Positions 17,708 through 27,700 of a stretch of DNA of 64,000 nt are shown piece by piece (position 1 is the stretch's first letter; every line of letters starts with the position of its first letter). The notes beneath the pieces were generated by a model that worked only from the letters and a program-made list of their open reading frames with translations, searched no databases and was not told where the DNA came from. Origin of the DNA: Pseudarthrobacter oxydans (lineage in GTDB: Bacteria; Actinomycetota; Actinomycetes; Actinomycetales; Micrococcaceae); assembly GCF_013314975.1 (NCBI RefSeq), contig NZ_JABTYH010000022.1, positions 16,681 to 80,680 on the forward strand, written 5' to 3'. The translations under genes and the position numbers were made by a program.

Positions 17708-19296
17708 CGGCGGACCTCCAGACGTGCCCCCGCTGCCGGCAGGCCATCCGCGCGGGGGCGGCCTTCTGCACCTCCTGCGGAGCGCCACTGCCCAACCGGG
17801 CGGCGCGCAGCGCCCGCACCCTGCAGCCCGGCGGCGCCGCGGCCCGCGAACCCCTGCACGCGGCGCCGGCTGCCCACGGAACAGGGATTCCCGGTACTAT
17901 CCCGGTAGTACAAAGATCCCCGGCTGCCCAGGCCGCGGATCCACTCAACGCAGGCACCGGGCGGGGGAGCGCCGGCGGTACCACCGCGCAGTCGGGGTCC
18001 GTCCCAGGGGGAGGAACGGGAATGGGAGTGAACCTTCAGCTTGCCCCGGCCACGGCCGGCAAGCGGCTCGGCGCTGCCGTCATTGACTGGCTGCCGCCAC
18101 TGGCCGTCCTGGTGGTGACGTTTGCCATCGGCTTTGCCGGGATCACGCGGACCCGCAGCGGGCAGTTCATCACCTATGACACGGCGTCGCTGGTGCTGTC
18201 TGGCGGCATCGGCCTGGCGCTGACGGCTGTGTACCTCTTCACAGTCATGGGCATTGAAGCCAGGACGGGCAAGACCCCCGGGAACCTGCTCATGGGCATC
18301 CGCAGCGCGGACAACGACGGCTATGCGCCAGGCGCCGGCACGGTGTTCCTCCGGGGACTTATCACCGGTGCCGGGATCATCCTGGCGCTGCTGGCGGCCG
18401 TCCTGGTGGTGGTCTTCCGGTGGTTCGAGCCCGCCCTGTTCATCCTTGCGCCGCTGGTGCTTGCGGGCGCGGCCTGGGCCGTGCTGGTGGTGGTGTCCAG
18501 CCACTGGGACAAGAACAGCGGCCTGCGCGGCTGGCACGACAAAGCAGCCAAAGCACTGGTCTTCGATGTGAAGGCCGGCCGGAACCCCATCACCACGGGC
18601 GGCATCCAGGGCCCTTACAGCTTCGCGCCGCTGGACCTTCCCCCGGTGCAGCAGGTGCTCTCCCCGGTGGCCGGCCCCCAACCAGCTCCGGCGCCGCCAG
18701 GCCCCGTGGTGGCATCCGCGCCTGCCTCGCCTGCCCGGACGCCGTCCGCCCCGACGCCGCCGTCGCAGACCATGCCTTACGCCCAGCCGGCGTCCTTCGC
18801 CCCGCCGGCTGCTCATGCGCCAGCCGGCCAGCCTGTTCCCGGCGGCCTCCCTGTGCCCGCTGCCCCGTCCCTTCCCGTTCAGGGTGGGCAGGGCACGCAG
18901 CACCACGTGGACGACGACGTCGAACGCACCCAGGTGCGGCCGGGCGCAGGCGGTCCGGCGCCCGTCGCTGTGCTGCGGATCCGGCTGGACGACGGCCGCG
19001 ACTTCCAGCTGGACCGGAGCGTCCTGGTGGGCCGCAACCCCGTGGGCCAGGCGGGCGAACAGCATGCCCAGCTCCTCGCCGTCGACGATCCCGGCCGCTC
19101 CATCTCCAAGACCCACCTCCACCTGCTGACCGATGGCGCAGGAATCTGGGTGACGGACCGGAACTCCACGAACGGCAGCGCCGTGACCACCCCCGACGGC
19201 GCCAGGACGCCCCTCGCGCCGGGGGTCCCCACTTTTGTTACCCCGGGATCCAGTGTCCACTTCGGAGACCGGACCTTTTACCTAGGACAGGCATGA
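17704..19296 (+). CDS. Zinc-ribbon / RDD / FHA membrane protein
   Basis: The 530-residue protein starts at GTG inside the preceding stop (GTGA). Residues 8-25 form a zinc ribbon (CPRCRQAIRAGAAFCTSCG). Residues about 110-285 are an RDD domain with KRLGAAVIDWLPPLAVLVV and further membrane helices. A long Ala/Pro linker follows, and about 435-525 form an FHA domain with VLVGRNP, SISKTHLHL and DRNSTNGS, the conserved Arg, Ser, His and Asn phosphothreonine-binding pattern. It should sit in the membrane with the FHA domain inside the cell, ready to bind a protein phosphorylated by the kinase encoded downstream. Confidence 0.9.
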   Translation: MTADLQTCPRCRQAIRAGAAFCTSCGAPLPNRAARSARTLQPGGAAAREPLHAAPAAHGTGIPGTIPVVQRSPAAQAADPLNAGTGRGSAGGTTAQSGSVPGGGTGMGVNLQLAPATAGKRLGAAVIDWLPPLAVLVVTFAIGFAGITRTRSGQFITYDTASLVLSGGIGLALTAVYLFTVMGIEARTGKTPGNLLMGIRSADNDGYAPGAGTVFLRGLITGAGIILALLAAVLVVVFRWFEPALFILAPLVLAGAAWAVLVVVSSHWDKNSGLRGWHDKAAKALVFDVKAGRNPITTGGIQGPYSFAPLDLPPVQQVLSPVAGPQPAPAPPGPVVASAPASPARTPSAPTPPSQTMPYAQPASFAPPAAHAPAGQPVPGGLPVPAAPSLPVQGGQGTQHHVDDDVERTQVRPGAGGPAPVAVLRIRLDDGRDFQLDRSVLVGRNPVGQAGEQHAQLLAVDDPGRSISKTHLHLLTDGAGIWVTDRNSTNGSAVTTPDGARTPLAPGVPTFVTPGSSVHFGDRTFYLGQA

Positions 19297-20213
19297 ACCA
19301 ACAGCCCGCCAGCGTTCCCTCCACCTTCCAGCCGGGCCTCAGCCTGGGCTACGGCTACGGGACAGACCGGGGACTCCGCCGGGAGTTGAACGAGGATTCC
19401 TACATCGCTTCCGATCCTGTGTTTGCCGTGGCAGACGGGATGGGAGGCCATGAGGCAGGCGAAGTGGCCAGCGGCATGTGCGTCCGCGCCCTCGCTGCCA
19501 TCCCGCAGCTCGCCACAGGTGAACGGACCGTCACCGCAGCCGTCCTGCAGCAGTACCTGATCCAGGCGGACACCGCCATCCGCGAGGCCACCGGGGCGCG
19601 CGCCGGAACCACCCTGGCCGGTGCCGTGGTGGTGGAACAGATGGGCATGCCCTACTGGCTGGTGATGAACATCGGGGATTCCCGCACCTACCGCCTCAGC
19701 CAGGGCCGGTTTGTCCAGATCAGCGTGGACCACTCCGAGGTGCAGGAACTGGTGGACGCGGGGGAGATCACCGCCGAACAGGCCACCGTCCATCCCCGCC
19801 GCCACGTGGTGACCCGCGCGCTTGGCACGGGAGACGAGACCGAGGCCGACTATTGGCTGCTCCCCGTGGAGGAAGGCGACCGGGTCCTGGTCTGCTCGGA
19901 CGGCCTCACCGGCGAGCTGACGGACGATCACATCCTCCGCATCCTCAGCACGGTGGGTGACCCCCAGGAAGCCGCCGATGCCCTGATCCAGGCCGCGCTC
20001 CGGAGCGGGGGGAGCGACAACATCACGGTGATCGTGGTGGATGCCAGGAATGTCCTGAATGACGCCGGTGCAGCCACCACCGCACCGCGGCGCGACCCTG
20101 ATGTGGAAGATGAAGACACGCTGCCGCGGTCGCAGGCGGCACAGGCTGGGCCCCAACCCGGCAGCGAAGCAGCCGTGCACCAGGAAGGGGAGCCTTCCGA
20201 TGACCGGCACTAG
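19293..20213 (+). CDS. PP2C-family Ser/Thr protein phosphatase
   Basis: The 306-residue cytoplasmic phosphatase shows the metal-dependent PP2C motifs in order: RRELNEDSYI, VFAVADGMGGHEAG, GTTLAGAVV, NIGDSRTYRL, RVLVCSDGLTGELTDD and GGSDNITVIVVDA. It should reverse phosphorylation by the Ser/Thr kinase two genes downstream. The start overlaps the previous stop by four bases and its end overlaps the next start by fourteen. The last 60 residues are a charged, low-complexity tail beyond the catalytic domain. Confidence 0.95.
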   Translation: MNQQPASVPSTFQPGLSLGYGYGTDRGLRRELNEDSYIASDPVFAVADGMGGHEAGEVASGMCVRALAAIPQLATGERTVTAAVLQQYLIQADTAIREATGARAGTTLAGAVVVEQMGMPYWLVMNIGDSRTYRLSQGRFVQISVDHSEVQELVDAGEITAEQATVHPRRHVVTRALGTGDETEADYWLLPVEEGDRVLVCSDGLTGELTDDHILRILSTVGDPQEAADALIQAALRSGGSDNITVIVVDARNVLNDAGAATTAPRRDPDVEDEDTLPRSQAAQAGPQPGSEAAVHQEGEPSDDRH

Positions 20214-22161
20214 CTACGTTCCGGGCACCTGGCTGGGTATCGTCCGTGGGAGCACGGCCGTCATCCTCGGCCCGGATTCCCCGCCGGCTCTGGCAGGTGC
20301 GGTGTGGGACCTGCTGGGCACCAATCCCGAAGTCCACGAGGTACTCCATGCGGTGACCAGCAGCTCGGGCGGCTCGCTGGCGCAGATACCGTCCTTCGGC
20401 ATCCTTGAGGCCACCGGTCCCTTGCGGGTCTTCCTCCGCGGCGACCTCGACCTCGCAGTGGAGCTGCCCGACGGCCGCGTGGAGCTCGACGGCCGGGACG
20501 TCACCACCTGGAACGAGCGCCGGTTTGCCCTGCCGGGGGCATGCCGGCTGGCCATTCCGGCTGCCGGCGCCCCGGGGCAGCAGGAACTGCCGCTGGGGGA
20601 GGGTGTTGTCCTGCTGCAGTCCCTGGCGCTGGTGCTGGCGCCGCGCCAGCCGGAACTTGGACCGTCCGCAGCCGTTCCGGCCTCGGTTGTGGTGGACTCC
20701 GTCGGCATCGCTGACGTCCGGGACACCGCCCCCGATGCTGATGCCTCCGCAGAAATGACCATCGTCCCGGACCACGAGGCCCCGGCGGAGACCGTCGCTC
20801 CTGACCACGAGGCCCCAGCGGAGACCGTCGCTCCGGAACACGGCGCCTCGGCCGAGACCGTTGTCGGCATTCTCGACGACGACCTGCCGGCAGACGGCGG
20901 CGATCTTGAGGACCGGGAAGGCGACCTGGCGCAGGAAGACGGCGCCGCGCACGTTGGGATGACAGGTTCCGTTCCGGACTCCGGCGCGGCTTCCGACTCT
21001 GACGATGCTTCAGCTGACGGCTCCGCGCCGTCAGAAATTATCTCCTCGGAGGTACGTCCGGCGGACGTCCACCCGGCAGAACCCGCTCCCGGCGAGCCGG
21101 CACCTCCCGCCAGCGACCACACCGGCTCCTACGACCACCTCTGGGAGAGGACCGTTGTGCGGAGCATCGAGGACGCGGCAGTACGGGACGACGACGAGGC
21201 GGAAATCGACGGAACTCCCGAAACGGGCCCGGACGGGGAAGACCAGGCAGAACCCCCAGTTAACGCACAGCCTGACGGACACGAACTCCCGACGGCGGCC
21301 CCCACGCCCGCGGCAGGGCCGCCGGCAGCCCCTGCTTCTCCGCTGCCCCTTGCTTCTCACGTGCCGGCTGCATCTCCCGCCCCTGCCGGGGGGCTCATTG
21401 ACTCCGTTCCGTGGAAGAAGGGTGCGGACGCCGCCGTGCAGGGCAGCGCCCCGCAAATCCATGTCCCGCAGGGCAGCGCCCCGCAGATACCTGACCCGCA
21501 GATACCTGTCCCGCAGGCGAATGTCCCGCAAACCGGCGCTGGGCCACGGGCGGCCGTGGCCGCGCCGGCAGCAGCCGCGCAGCAGTCCCATCCCGGCAGC
21601 GCCGCCGTCGACACTGACCACGACGGCCAGACGGTCATGAAGAGCAGCATCCCCACGTCAGCCGGACAGCCCGCCCTACCGGTTGCGGAGGATCCGGCGG
21701 CCGGGCCCACCGTCCTGGCCCGGGTCTGCCGCCAGGGCCATGCCAACCCGCCCACCCGGGCGCAGTGCGCCGCGTGCGGGGCGGGGCTGCTCCCGGACGC
21801 CGTCCAGGTGCCGCGCCCCCGGCTGGGCAGGGTGCGCGTGTCCACGGGGGAACTCCTGGACCTCGACCAATCGCTGGTCATCGGACGGCAGCCGTCCGTG
21901 TCCCGGGTCCAGGGCGGCGTCATGCCCAGGCTGGTCCAGGTTCCAAGCCCGGAAGGGGACATCTCGCGGTCCCACGTGGAGGTCCGGCTGGAGGGCTGGC
22001 ACGTCATGCTGTGCGACCTCAAGGCCACGAACGGTACCGTCCTGGTGCGTGAAGGCCAGTCTCCCCGCCGCCTGGCACAGAACGAGATGGCCATCCTGCT
22101 GGACGGTGACATCGCTGAGCTGGGCGACAACATCTCGCTGCGTTTTGAGGAGATTCCTTGA
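20200..22161 (+). CDS. FHA domain protein with long low-complexity acidic linker
   Basis: The 653-residue protein starts at ATG (MTGTSYVPGTWLGIVRG) behind GGAAGGGGAG. The first ~165 residues form a folded beta-rich domain. Residues about 180-500 are an Ala/Pro/Glu/Asp-rich linker with short internal repeats (DHEAPAETVAP three times; PQIP/VPQ units). A zinc-knuckle-like VCRQGHANPPTRAQCAACG lies near 510, and an FHA domain fills 540-650 (LVIGRQPSVSR, GDISRSHVEVRL, DLKATNGT). The many Thr in the acidic repeats make the linker a plausible kinase substrate. Coupled at both ends to its neighbours by overlapping codons. Confidence 0.85.
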   Translation: MTGTSYVPGTWLGIVRGSTAVILGPDSPPALAGAVWDLLGTNPEVHEVLHAVTSSSGGSLAQIPSFGILEATGPLRVFLRGDLDLAVELPDGRVELDGRDVTTWNERRFALPGACRLAIPAAGAPGQQELPLGEGVVLLQSLALVLAPRQPELGPSAAVPASVVVDSVGIADVRDTAPDADASAEMTIVPDHEAPAETVAPDHEAPAETVAPEHGASAETVVGILDDDLPADGGDLEDREGDLAQEDGAAHVGMTGSVPDSGAASDSDDASADGSAPSEIISSEVRPADVHPAEPAPGEPAPPASDHTGSYDHLWERTVVRSIEDAAVRDDDEAEIDGTPETGPDGEDQAEPPVNAQPDGHELPTAAPTPAAGPPAAPASPLPLASHVPAASPAPAGGLIDSVPWKKGADAAVQGSAPQIHVPQGSAPQIPDPQIPVPQANVPQTGAGPRAAVAAPAAAAQQSHPGSAAVDTDHDGQTVMKSSIPTSAGQPALPVAEDPAAGPTVLARVCRQGHANPPTRAQCAACGAGLLPDAVQVPRPRLGRVRVSTGELLDLDQSLVIGRQPSVSRVQGGVMPRLVQVPSPEGDISRSHVEVRLEGWHVMLCDLKATNGTVLVREGQSPRRLAQNEMAILLDGDIAELGDNISLRFEEIP

Positions 22162-23876
22162 GTTCCAAACGGCCCGTCGCGCCGCCTCCCCGCATCCAGG
22201 GGTTCACCTATATCAGCCTGCTGGGGTCCGGCGGTTTCTCCGACGTCTACCTGTATGAACAGGACAGGCCGCGCCGCAAGGTTGCAGTCAAGGTGCTGCT
22301 CTCGGACCTGAAGACGGAGGGTGCCCGCCGCAGGTTCGAATCCGAGGCGAACCTGATGGCCCAGCTGTCCTCGCATCCGTACATCGTCACCATCTTCGAG
22401 GCGGAAGTGACCGACGACGGCCACTCCTACCTGGCGATGGAGTACTGCTCCAGGCCCAGCCTGGACGTCCGGTACCGCAAACAGCGGTTCAGCGTGGATG
22501 AAGTCCTGGCCGTCGGCATCCAGGTGGCCTCCGCCGTCGAAACCGCCCACCGTGCCGGCATCGCCCACCGCGACATCAAGCCTGCCAACATCCTGGTCAC
22601 GGACTACAACCGCCCCGCCCTCACGGACTTCGGCATCTCCGGCACCCTCGCCGGGGACGCCGACGACGACTCAGGAATGTCCATCCCCTGGTCCCCGCCC
22701 GAGCAGTTCACCGACGGCGCGGTGGACGGGGTCATGGTGGACGTGTGGGCCCTCGGTGCCACGCTTTACACCCTGCTGGCCGGCCGGTCGCCCTTTGTGA
22801 TGCCCGGGGCGGACAACTCGCAGCGCGAGCTGATCAGCCGGATCAGCAACACGCCGGTTCCGCGGCTGGGCCGCGCGGACGTCCCCGAGTCGCTGGAACT
22901 GGCGCTCTCCACGGCCATGGCAAAGTCGCCACAGTCCCGATACTCTTCCGCGCACGCCTTCGCCCTTGCCCTGCAGCGCATCCAGGCGGAACTGAACCTC
23001 TCCGTCACACCCTTTGAGGTGCTGGAGGAGCCGCACCACGAGGACAGCCAGCCGGACGACGGCGTCGAGGAAACCCGCGTCCGGAGCATCGCGGCGATCG
23101 ATCCGGAGCGGACCGGCAGCGCCCCCACCTTCCCGGCACGCACCTGGCCCCAGGCCGGCGGCAGCCAGAGCGGTAGCGGCCAGGGCTCCGCAGCGGAGGC
23201 CCCGCCGTCGCGCTTTACCCCGACAGCCTCCGCGGGCTTTCCGCCGGCACCAGCCCCTGCCCCGCAGCCGCAGGAGTGGGCGGATGCCACAGTCCTGCGC
23301 GGTTCCGGCGGCAGCGCCGGTGCTGCCCAGGACGGGGGCACGCTGCCCGGAAGCCGCACCGGCTCGGGCGCTGACGCCGCGGACACCACCGTCCACCGGC
23401 CGGCAAGGGTGGAGGAGCCGGCCATTGCAGCGCCGGCTGCGGACCACGGCCGGCGCAACCTCTGGCTGGCAATCTCGGGCGGCACCCTGCTGGCCCTCAC
23501 TGCGGTGGTGGGCCTGGTGGTGGCCAACGCCTCGCCGGAAAAATCCGCTGCGGTGGAGACCCAGCAGGCCAGCAGGCCGCCGGCCGATGCACTGGACAAC
23601 GGAACTGTGCCGGATGTGGAAGGCCTCACCGGGACAGTGGCAGGGGACGGCAACGCCTCCTTCACCTGGGTGAACCCGCAGCCCAAAGAGGGAGACACGT
23701 ACAAATGGCGGGTTTACACCATCGGTGGCGGCGGCGAATACCAGTCCATCGACCAGCCGCCGGTCAGGGTGACGGCCAATCCGTCGGGGGAGACCTGCAT
23801 CCAGGTCATGATCGTGCGCTCTGACGGCGCCTTCTCCCCGATGGAGGAAAGCTCCATTGCGTGCACCGGCTCCTGA
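22158..23876 (+). CDS. Transmembrane Ser/Thr protein kinase (Hanks type)
   Basis: The 572-residue kinase starts at TTG overlapping the previous stop (TTGA), which suggests strict translational coupling. The catalytic domain covers about residues 14-280: GSGGFSDVYL, AVKVLLSD with the ATP Lys, HRDIKPANIL, DFGISG and WSPPEQF. A low-complexity juxtamembrane region follows, then one helix at about 434-457 (WLAISGGTLLALTAVVGLVV) and a roughly 115-residue external domain. That domain contains FTWVNPQPKEGDTYKWRVY and looks fibronectin III/Ig-like rather than PASTA. It therefore probably senses something other than peptidoglycan muropeptides. It is the only kinase of the operon and faces four FHA modules and one PP2C phosphatase. 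Confidence 0.93.
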   Translation: MSSKRPVAPPPRIQGFTYISLLGSGGFSDVYLYEQDRPRRKVAVKVLLSDLKTEGARRRFESEANLMAQLSSHPYIVTIFEAEVTDDGHSYLAMEYCSRPSLDVRYRKQRFSVDEVLAVGIQVASAVETAHRAGIAHRDIKPANILVTDYNRPALTDFGISGTLAGDADDDSGMSIPWSPPEQFTDGAVDGVMVDVWALGATLYTLLAGRSPFVMPGADNSQRELISRISNTPVPRLGRADVPESLELALSTAMAKSPQSRYSSAHAFALALQRIQAELNLSVTPFEVLEEPHHEDSQPDDGVEETRVRSIAAIDPERTGSAPTFPARTWPQAGGSQSGSGQGSAAEAPPSRFTPTASAGFPPAPAPAPQPQEWADATVLRGSGGSAGAAQDGGTLPGSRTGSGADAADTTVHRPARVEEPAIAAPAADHGRRNLWLAISGGTLLALTAVVGLVVANASPEKSAAVETQQASRPPADALDNGTVPDVEGLTGTVAGDGNASFTWVNPQPKEGDTYKWRVYTIGGGGEYQSIDQPPVRVTANPSGETCIQVMIVRSDGAFSPMEESSIACTGS

Positions 23877-24006
23877 GCCGCGGACCATCCCAGTAGCAAG
23901 TACGACGACGAAACGCACCATGCGGCCGCACGACAGGTTGTCGGGCGGCGGCTTGTCCAACGAAAAGTTAGCCGGTGAAATTTTGCCCAACGAGGAGGCA
24001 CAGAAA

Positions 24007-24711
24007 ATGGGGGATCTAGCAATAGATTTCTGTGGCGAGTGGTACGAGCCATCGGACGAGGACGTCTTCAATATCGGCCGCGAAGGTGACCTGGAAGTCG
24101 ATGACAACCCTTACCTGCACCGGCAGTTCCTGCAGGTGGCCCGCTACGACGGGATCTGGTGGCTCAGCAACGTGGGCAGCATGCTCTCCGCCACGGTGGC
24201 GGATGCCTCCGGCGGAATGCAGGCCTGGCTGGCGCCGGGCGCCCGGATCCCGCTGGTCTTCAGCCATACCAACATCATCTTCACCGCCGGACCCACGACC
24301 TACGAGTTCGCGGTGCACCTGAAGACGCCGTCGTTCCGGCAGGAGTCGCGCGAGGGCGACAGCAACGGCGACACCACTATCGGCCCGGTAGTGTTCACGG
24401 ACTCCCAGAAAGCACTCATCGTGGCGCTCGCCGAACCTATGCTCCGGCGGGAAGGAACCGGCTTCAGCGCCATTCCCTCCTCGGCCGCGGCCGCCAAGAC
24501 CCTGGGCTGGGCCCTGACCCGCTTCAACCGGAAGCTGGATAACGTCTGTGACAAACTCGACCGCGTGGGTGTGGTGGGCCTAAGAGGGGGCGGCGGGAAG
24601 CTGGCCACCAACCGCCGGGCCAGGCTGGTGGAGCACGCCGTCACGTCGCACCTGGTGACCCCCGAGGACCTGTACCTGCTGGAGAAGATGAGGGGCGTGG
24701 ACGAAGGATGA
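24007..24711 (+). CDS. FHA-like / winged-helix protein of the envelope cluster
   Basis: The 234-residue protein begins MGDLAIDFCGEWYEPSDED behind GAGGAGG at eight bases; an upstream in-frame extension has no family character. Residues about 18-105 look like a divergent FHA domain (FNIGREGDLEVDDNPYLHRQF keeps GR and an H but lacks the usual SRxH). Residues about 130-234 are helical, with ALIVALAEPMLRREG, AKTLGWALTRFNRKLDNVCDKL and a basic LATNRRARLVEHAV, like a winged helix. I do not recognise a named family. It may connect phosphorylation to transcription or serve as an adaptor for the ATPase, whose ATG overlaps its stop. Confidence 0.7.
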   Translation: MGDLAIDFCGEWYEPSDEDVFNIGREGDLEVDDNPYLHRQFLQVARYDGIWWLSNVGSMLSATVADASGGMQAWLAPGARIPLVFSHTNIIFTAGPTTYEFAVHLKTPSFRQESREGDSNGDTTIGPVVFTDSQKALIVALAEPMLRREGTGFSAIPSSAAAAKTLGWALTRFNRKLDNVCDKLDRVGVVGLRGGGGKLATNRRARLVEHAVTSHLVTPEDLYLLEKMRGVDEG

Positions 24712-27700
24712 GGATCCGCCTGACCCTTCGCCGGGATCCTGCCGAGTCCAAGGACCTCGCCGTCACAGTTGACGGCCTGGCCACCGTTGCCGATACCGCT
24801 GCCGTGCTCTGGGCCGCGGACCCGGGCCGCAAGGGCACGCCGGCCCCGGACAACCTCTCCCTGCGGATCGAGGAAGCCTTCGTGGGCTCCGGCCTGAGCG
24901 GAAACATGCTCACCCGGACCGACAACCTCCTGGAGTCCGGCCTGCGCCCAGGCTCCGTGGTGTCACTGGCCCAGGTCAGCACGCAGTTCGACGTGCCCGG
25001 TGCCGGCCGCGGTCCCGCAGCGGCCACCCTCCGGGTCCTTTCGGGGCCCGACGCCGGCCGGGAGTTTTCGCTGCCCACCGGCACCAGCTACATCGGCCGG
25101 GACCGTGACGTGGACATCCGCCTCTCGGACCCCCTGACGTCCAAGCGGCACGCCCGGATCACGGTGGGCGACGGCGTGGAAATCGTGGACACCAACTCCG
25201 CCAACGGGCTCCTGATGGACGGGCTTCCGGTCACCCGCGCCACCCTCAATTCCTCGGACACGGTGACCTTGGGCGACACCACCGTGACCGTGGTGCCGCT
25301 GGGGCACAGCCATGCGGCAGCCCCGACGTCGCCCCTGGTCAGCTTTAACCGCTCACCCCGGGTGGTTCCGCGCTTCGAGGAGCCAAAGCGCGTGGTCCCG
25401 TCAGGGCCCAAACGGCCCGAGGACAATCCCTTCCCGTACATCATGATGATTACCCCGCTGCTGATGGGCGCCGTGATCTTCGCCGTGACCGGCAACCCGC
25501 TCTCTGTGCTGTTCATGCTGATGATGCCGCTGTTCGTCGTGGGCCACTACGTGGACCAGCAGATGCGGACCAGGCGCCAGCAGAAGGAACAGCTCAAGCA
25601 GTTCCGCGCCTCCATGGCCGATTTCCGGCACGACCTCACCGAACTGCAGCAGGTGGAACGCGCCGTCCGCCTGCAGGAGGCGCCGTCCGTCAGCGACACC
25701 GTTGACGCCATCTACAAACTGGGTCCGCTGCTGTGGACCCACCGTCCGGAACACCGCGGATTCCTTGGCCTCCGGTTTGGCCTGGGCACCGCACCCTCGC
25801 GGGTCCTGCTTGAGGAACCGCAGAACAACGACACCGAAGTCCAGTACGCCCGGGAGATCCAGGATTGCCTGAAGCAGTTCCGCAACGTTGAGGGCGTTCC
25901 CGTTGTCTCGCAGCTGCGGAGCTCCGGCTCCCTGGGCATTGCCGGCGCCCGCGGCCTGGTGGATGACGTGGCCCGCGGCATGGTGCTGCAGCTCGTGGGG
26001 CTCCACTCGCCCGCGGAGGTGGTCCTCACGGCCATCACGTCAGCCCAGTCCCGGGAACGGTGGAACTGGCTGCAGTGGCTGCCCCACGTGGGCTCAGGGC
26101 ACAGCCCCCTCGCCGGCGACCACCTGGCGGCCGGCTCAGCCGGCGGGGCTTCGCTGCTGGCCCGGCTCGAGGACCTCCTGGACGCCCGGGAGGCGGCGGC
26201 CAAACGCACCGGCGCCGACCTTCGGCCGGAGCTGGACCCCGCCAAGCAGGAGGTGGCCGAACCAGTGCTGCCGGCCGTGCTGGTCATCGTGGAGGACGAC
26301 GCCCCGGTGGACCGCGGCAGGCTCACCCGGCTCGCAGAGCGCGGCCCTGACTCCGGCGTCCACGTGATCTGGGTGGCCACCGACATCCAGTCGCTTCCCG
26401 CAGCCTGCCGCGACTTCATGGTGGTGGACGGCGACCACGGCACCACCACGGGGCAGGTCCGCCTGGGCAGGCACACGTACCCCGTCAGCTGCGAAAGCGT
26501 TGACGCGGAACTGGCCGCCCAGCTGGCCCGGATGCTGGCGCCCGTCATGGATGTGGGCAAGCCCGTAAACGACGACTCCGACCTTCCGCGGGCCGTCTCC
26601 TATGCCACCCTGATTGGCAAGGACTTCCTGGACAACCCCCAGTCCGTCGCCGAACGCTGGACGGAAAACAACTCCGTGCACGCCAGCGCCGTGGCCAACC
26701 GCAAGGACAACGGGACACTGCGGGCCCTGGTGGGCTCCAAGGGCATCGAACCGCTGTACCTGGACCTCAAGAACGAGGGGCCGCACGCGCTGGTGGGAGG
26801 CACTACGGGTGCCGGCAAATCCGAATTCCTGCAGTCCTGGGTGATGGGAATGGCCGCCGCCTACAGCCCGGACAGGGTCAGCTTCCTGTTCGTGGACTAC
26901 AAGGGCGGGGCCGCCTTCGCCGACTGCATCAACCTGCCCCATACCGTGGGCCTGGTGACAGACCTCTCGCCGCACCTGGTCCGGCGCGCCCTGACCTCGC
27001 TGCGCGCCGAACTCCACTACCGCGAGCACCTGCTGAACCGGAAGAAAGCAAAAGACCTGCTGGCCCTGCAGCGCGAGGCCGACCCCGACGCCCCGCCCTA
27101 CCTGGTGATCGTCGTCGACGAGTTTGCCGCGCTGGCCAGCGAGGTGCCTGAATTCGTGGACGGTGTTGTGGACGTTGCAGCCCGCGGACGGTCCCTGGGG
27201 CTGCACCTCATCCTGGCCACCCAGCGCCCGGCAGGCGTCATCAAGGACAGCCTGCGTGCCAACACCAACCTGCGGGTGGCCCTGCGGATGGCCGATGAGG
27301 ACGACGCCACGGACATCCTGGGCGTGCCGGACGCCGCATACTTTGACCCGTCCATCCCCGGCCGCGGCGCCGCGAAGACGGGCCCCGGCCGGATCCAGGG
27401 CTTCCAGACCGGCTACGCCGGCGGCTGGACCACGGAGAAACCGCAGCGGCCGCAGATCGACGTTGTTGAGATGGCCTTCGGCTCGGGGCCCAGCTGGGAA
27501 GCCCCGGCACCGGAGAAACCCGAGGCGGCAGAGCCCACAGGCCCCAACGACATCGCGCGGATGACTTCAACCATCGTCCGGGCTGCCGAGACGCTGTCCA
27601 TCCATGCCCCGCGCAAACCCTGGCTGGACGAACTGGCCAAGACCTACGACTTTTCCAGGCTGCCCAACCCCCGCACGGACGAGCAGCTCCTCCTCGGCGT

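Noticed and set aside
20740..20870. Direct repeats that could indicate a CRISPR or tandem DNA element
   Set aside because: They are in-frame codon repeats in the linker of the FHA protein, not spaced repeats.
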